From NCBI GenBank assembly GCA_023227835.1, contig JALOCI010000003.1, positions 58,485 to 122,484 of the forward strand: a stretch of 64,000 nt of DNA. Reading direction: 5' to 3'. The first letter of the stretch is position 1. Every line of letters starts with the position of its first letter. The translations under genes were made by a program, and so were the position numbers. This document shows positions 62,256-64,000 of the stretch, piece by piece. The notes beneath the pieces were generated by a model. It saw nothing but the letters and a program-made list of their open reading frames with translations, did not search any database and had not been told where the DNA came from. The stretch is from Bacteroidales bacterium (GTDB taxonomy: Bacteria; Bacteroidota; Bacteroidia; Bacteroidales; UBA932).

Positions 62256-63203
62256 CTAATCTATTGAGCCCACCAAACCTCTTCCGGACTTTTGAACCAC
62301 TCCTTCCCGCTGCAGGCCTATCAACACCTTGTCCAATATACCATTGACAAATACCTTACTATTCTGGGTACTGTAAAATTTAGACAGCTCAACATACTCA
62401 TTTATGGTAACCTTAAGCGGTATGTTAGGAAAAGCAATCGCCTCCGCGATTCCAAGAACTATCAGGTTTGTGTCAGTAGCAGCAAGACGTTCCGGTTCCC
62501 AATTAAGGACATATCTGGCCATCATCTCCACATACTCGTCATAATTAAGTAAAGCCTTAGCAAGCAGCCTGACTGCAAACTCCCTGTCCTCATCTTTAAT
62601 AAACACTTTTGGGAAGGTGACTTTTGACTGCTCTTTCATCATAGACAGTCTTTTCAGTATTATGTTTATCACATATGCAAGATCATCAACCCAATATAGA
62701 CTGGCATCCTCCAGCATGGTATACAAATCCTCACAATCTTCCAGCTCCTGTTCGTAAATATCCATTATCAGCTTTAAATCCCGGTCGTAACCTACTTCAG
62801 GCGTATTCATATACTCTCTGTAATAATCACTCTTTATCATTGAGGAATGTATCTTCTTCACTACAGAGTCATAATCATTCCATGACAATCCTTTACTTTC
62901 GCAAAATTTTGCAAGTTCCTCGCAATTCTCCAGCTTAGCTATTACGGAATTATCCACAAAACGTCTGTTTGGATTAAGTTCCTCATGTGTGGGATGGAAC
63001 TTCTTTAGTCCCGCTTCAATTTTTGTTTCTGAAAGTTTTTTTAGTGCTGCTGGTAACCCCAGGAGGAAGTAGTAAAGATCCAGTGTTTTCTCACAACTCA
63101 TTATTAATTCCTTCTCCGCCCCGGCTATTGAATCCGATCCGGAACTTACCCTGCTGAAAAGAACTTTAAAGACCTTTACCCTAATCAATCTTCTGCTAAT
63201 CAT
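62256..63203 (-). CDS. nusB: Transcription antitermination protein NusB (long form)
   Basis: A 315-residue NusB; Bacteroidota NusB has a long N-terminal part (RRLIRVKVFKVLFSR) before the RNA-binding helical core, with ADTNLIVLGIAEAI and KVTINEYVELSKFYST near the end. NusB with NusE binds boxA and supports rRNA antitermination. It is the first gene of the operon, with a TATCTTTG box just upstream. Confidence 0.93.
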   Translation of the reverse strand: MISRRLIRVKVFKVLFSRVSSGSDSIAGAEKELIMSCEKTLDLYYFLLGLPAALKKLSETKIEAGLKKFHPTHEELNPNRRFVDNSVIAKLENCEELAKFCESKGLSWNDYDSVVKKIHSSMIKSDYYREYMNTPEVGYDRDLKLIMDIYEQELEDCEDLYTMLEDASLYWVDDLAYVINIILKRLSMMKEQSKVTFPKVFIKDEDREFAVRLLAKALLNYDEYVEMMARYVLNWEPERLAATDTNLIVLGIAEAIAFPNIPLKVTINEYVELSKFYSTQNSKVFVNGILDKVLIGLQREGVVQKSGRGLVGSID

Positions 63204-63226
63204 AATTAATTATTTCAAATATTTTG

Positions 63227-63234
63227 CAAAGATA
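63227..63234 (-). promoter_or_regulatory. -7 box (TATCTTTG) for the nusB operon
   Basis: Perfect TATCTTTG on the minus strand, 23 nt upstream of the start at 63203. The divergent PUR-family gene has its own box at 63260. Confidence 0.55.
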
Positions 63235-63238
63235 GGTT

Positions 63239-63267
63239 TTTGTGCACAAAAAATAATTTTATCTTTG
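63239..63267 (+). promoter_or_regulatory. Promoter for the PUR-family gene
   Basis: TTTG at 63239-63242 and a perfect TATCTTTG at 63260-63267, 17 nt apart (a little short). The leader before ATG 63293 is about 22 nt. Confidence 0.5.
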
Positions 63268-63292
63268 TAAGAGAAATTTAAAAAAAACAAAA

Positions 63293-63649
63293 ATGTACTT
63301 CGAAGATTTTGATAACGCGGATACACAAGAACGCAACGGAGATGATGTATATTCAAAACCGGTAAGGGCAGGAAAGAGGACATACTTCTTTGATGTAAAG
63401 GCGACTAAGAACAATGATTACTATCTGACAATCACCGAAAGCAAGAGAAGACTCGACAGGGACGGCAGATTTGTGTACGACAAGCACAAAATTTTTCTGT
63501 ACAAAGAGGATTTTGAAAAGTTTTCACAGGGACTAGAAGAAATAATCCAATACATAAGAGAAAAGGCTCCAATAGTAGCTGAAAAAGTCGAAAAAGAGGG
63601 AAATGACGAAGTGGCTCCTTTCTCCGATGTAAATTTTGAGGAACTTTAA
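63293..63649 (+). CDS. PUR family DNA/RNA-binding protein (DUF3276)
   Basis: A 118-residue protein of the bacterial PUR-alpha group: KRTYFFDVKATKNNDYYLTITESKRR followed by KHKIFLYKEDFEKFSQGLEEII, the beta-beta-beta-beta-alpha PUR repeat, and an acidic tail. Such proteins bind single-stranded nucleic acids; the role in Bacteroidota is unknown. It is a single-gene unit ended by the hairpin at 63670-63704. Confidence 0.92.
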   Translation: MYFEDFDNADTQERNGDDVYSKPVRAGKRTYFFDVKATKNNDYYLTITESKRRLDRDGRFVYDKHKIFLYKEDFEKFSQGLEEIIQYIREKAPIVAEKVEKEGNDEVAPFSDVNFEEL

Positions 63650-63669
63650 AATTTCATCCAACAATTTAT

Positions 63670-63704
63670 AATAAGAGGGTCAAAATTGTTTTGACCCTCT
63701 TATT
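63670..63704 (+). terminator. Terminator after the PUR-family gene
   Basis: A perfect 16-bp stem (63670-63685 with 63689-63704) and a 3-nt loop, followed by ATTTAT. Confidence 0.85.
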
Positions 63705-63826
63705 ATTTATACGACTCTCAATAAGATGAAAATTTGCGACAAGCAAGAAAACTGTTGCGTTAAATTTTTTACATTTCCGGATTTCGGATTACAATTCACA
63801 TTTATAGTATAATAAGCAACAGAAAA

Positions 63827-63848
63827 GGGCTGCCTTTTCAGACAACCC
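63827..63848 (-). terminator. Terminator of the right-edge DUF4402 gene
   Basis: On the minus strand a 9-bp stem (with two G-U pairs) closes a GAAA loop and is followed by CTTTTCTG, 25 nt after the stop codon at 63874. Confidence 0.75.
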
Positions 63849-63873
63849 TCTTCCACCCCTGAATATTTATCTC

Positions 63874-64000
63874 TTACTCGTAGTTAACGGTAATCTTAAG
63901 GTCGGTGGTGTTTGTATATGTTCCTGCAACTGTGTTCGCCGGTATTGCAAGTGTGCCTCCAACAAGAATCACACTTGAACCTCCTGTTAGTACATTTCCT
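63874..64000 (-). CDS. DUF4402-like secreted protein (partial, C-terminal 41 residues)
   Basis: Only the end of the gene is in the window. The last residues (VGGTLAIPANTVAGTYTNTTDLKITVNYE) show the beta-strand pattern of DUF4402 proteins, a fimbria-like family in Bacteroidota that ends with GTY-T---V-V-Y. Stop TAA at 63876-63874. Confidence 0.65.
   Translation of the reverse strand, partial: GNVLTGGSSVILVGGTLAIPANTVAGTYTNTTDLKITVNYE

Noticed and set aside
1..64000. CRISPR arrays, tRNA or rRNA genes, insertion sequences, prophage.
   Set aside because: I found no direct-repeat arrays, tRNA cloverleafs, rRNA segments, transposases or integrases.

Overview
The window looks like a chromosome segment from a member of the order Bacteroidales (phylum Bacteroidota). 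The evidence is a SusC/SusD pair with an ECF sigma/FecR switch, BACON-domain and M64-peptidase lipoproteins, conserved Bacteroidota families (DUF5606, DUF6340, DUF4402, PUR/DUF3276), the futalosine-pathway gene mqnA, and repeated TAnnTTTG (-7) boxes, several with a TTTG about 20 nt upstream. I see no tRNA, rRNA, insertion sequence, prophage or CRISPR array. The genus cannot be read from the sequence.

Layout. 1-1653 (minus): the edge of a probable flexirubin/aryl-polyene pigment locus (tyrosine ammonia-lyase-like enzyme plus a partial SDR). 1763-5117 (plus): cytoplasmic tldD-tldE and a SlyD-type isomerase. 5225-14911: tsaD, a TamB-like protein, mtaB, folB, an RsmI-like methylase, a metallo-beta-lactamase-fold hydrolase and a TIGR01777 protein. 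15095-22413: accessory genes, namely a large BACON/LRR/M64 lipoprotein, a histidine kinase, a DUF5131 protein, a pentapeptide-repeat protein, a membrane protein, a nitroreductase and a VOC protein. 22523-36465 (plus): sigma factor, FecR, SusC with STN domain, SusD, an unusual lipoprotein, two exported thioredoxin-fold proteins and an exported TldD/TldE-like pair. This is the best candidate here for an undescribed system; I infer import and breakdown of a peptide. 36674-47368: mnmA, SRP RNA, cdd, a glucosaminidase, mltG, an S41 protease, rnz, rpsA, a POT transporter and corA. 47423-55556 (minus): mqnA; a murK-murQ-recR-symporter-mntP operon; and a TPP-riboswitch unit with a TonB-dependent receptor and PnuT. 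55619-55943 (plus): RNase P RNA. 55941-63203 (minus): a ten-gene housekeeping operon, nusB-yajC-ybbR-coaE-djlA-like-DUF5606-rimO-fabG-DUF6340-small protein. 63293-64000: a PUR-family protein and the 3' end of a DUF4402 gene.

Oddities. Two core genes carry single in-frame stop codons: rnz has TAG where relatives have Gln, and ybbR has TAA, with both reading frames otherwise intact. The tamB-like gene has no ATG or GTG start; its signal anchor extends upstream to an AUU codon. Two TldD/TldE-type pairs, one cytoplasmic and one exported, lie about 30 kb apart. No gene-free stretch exceeds 300 bases except 55447-55940, which holds the TPP riboswitch and RNase P RNA.
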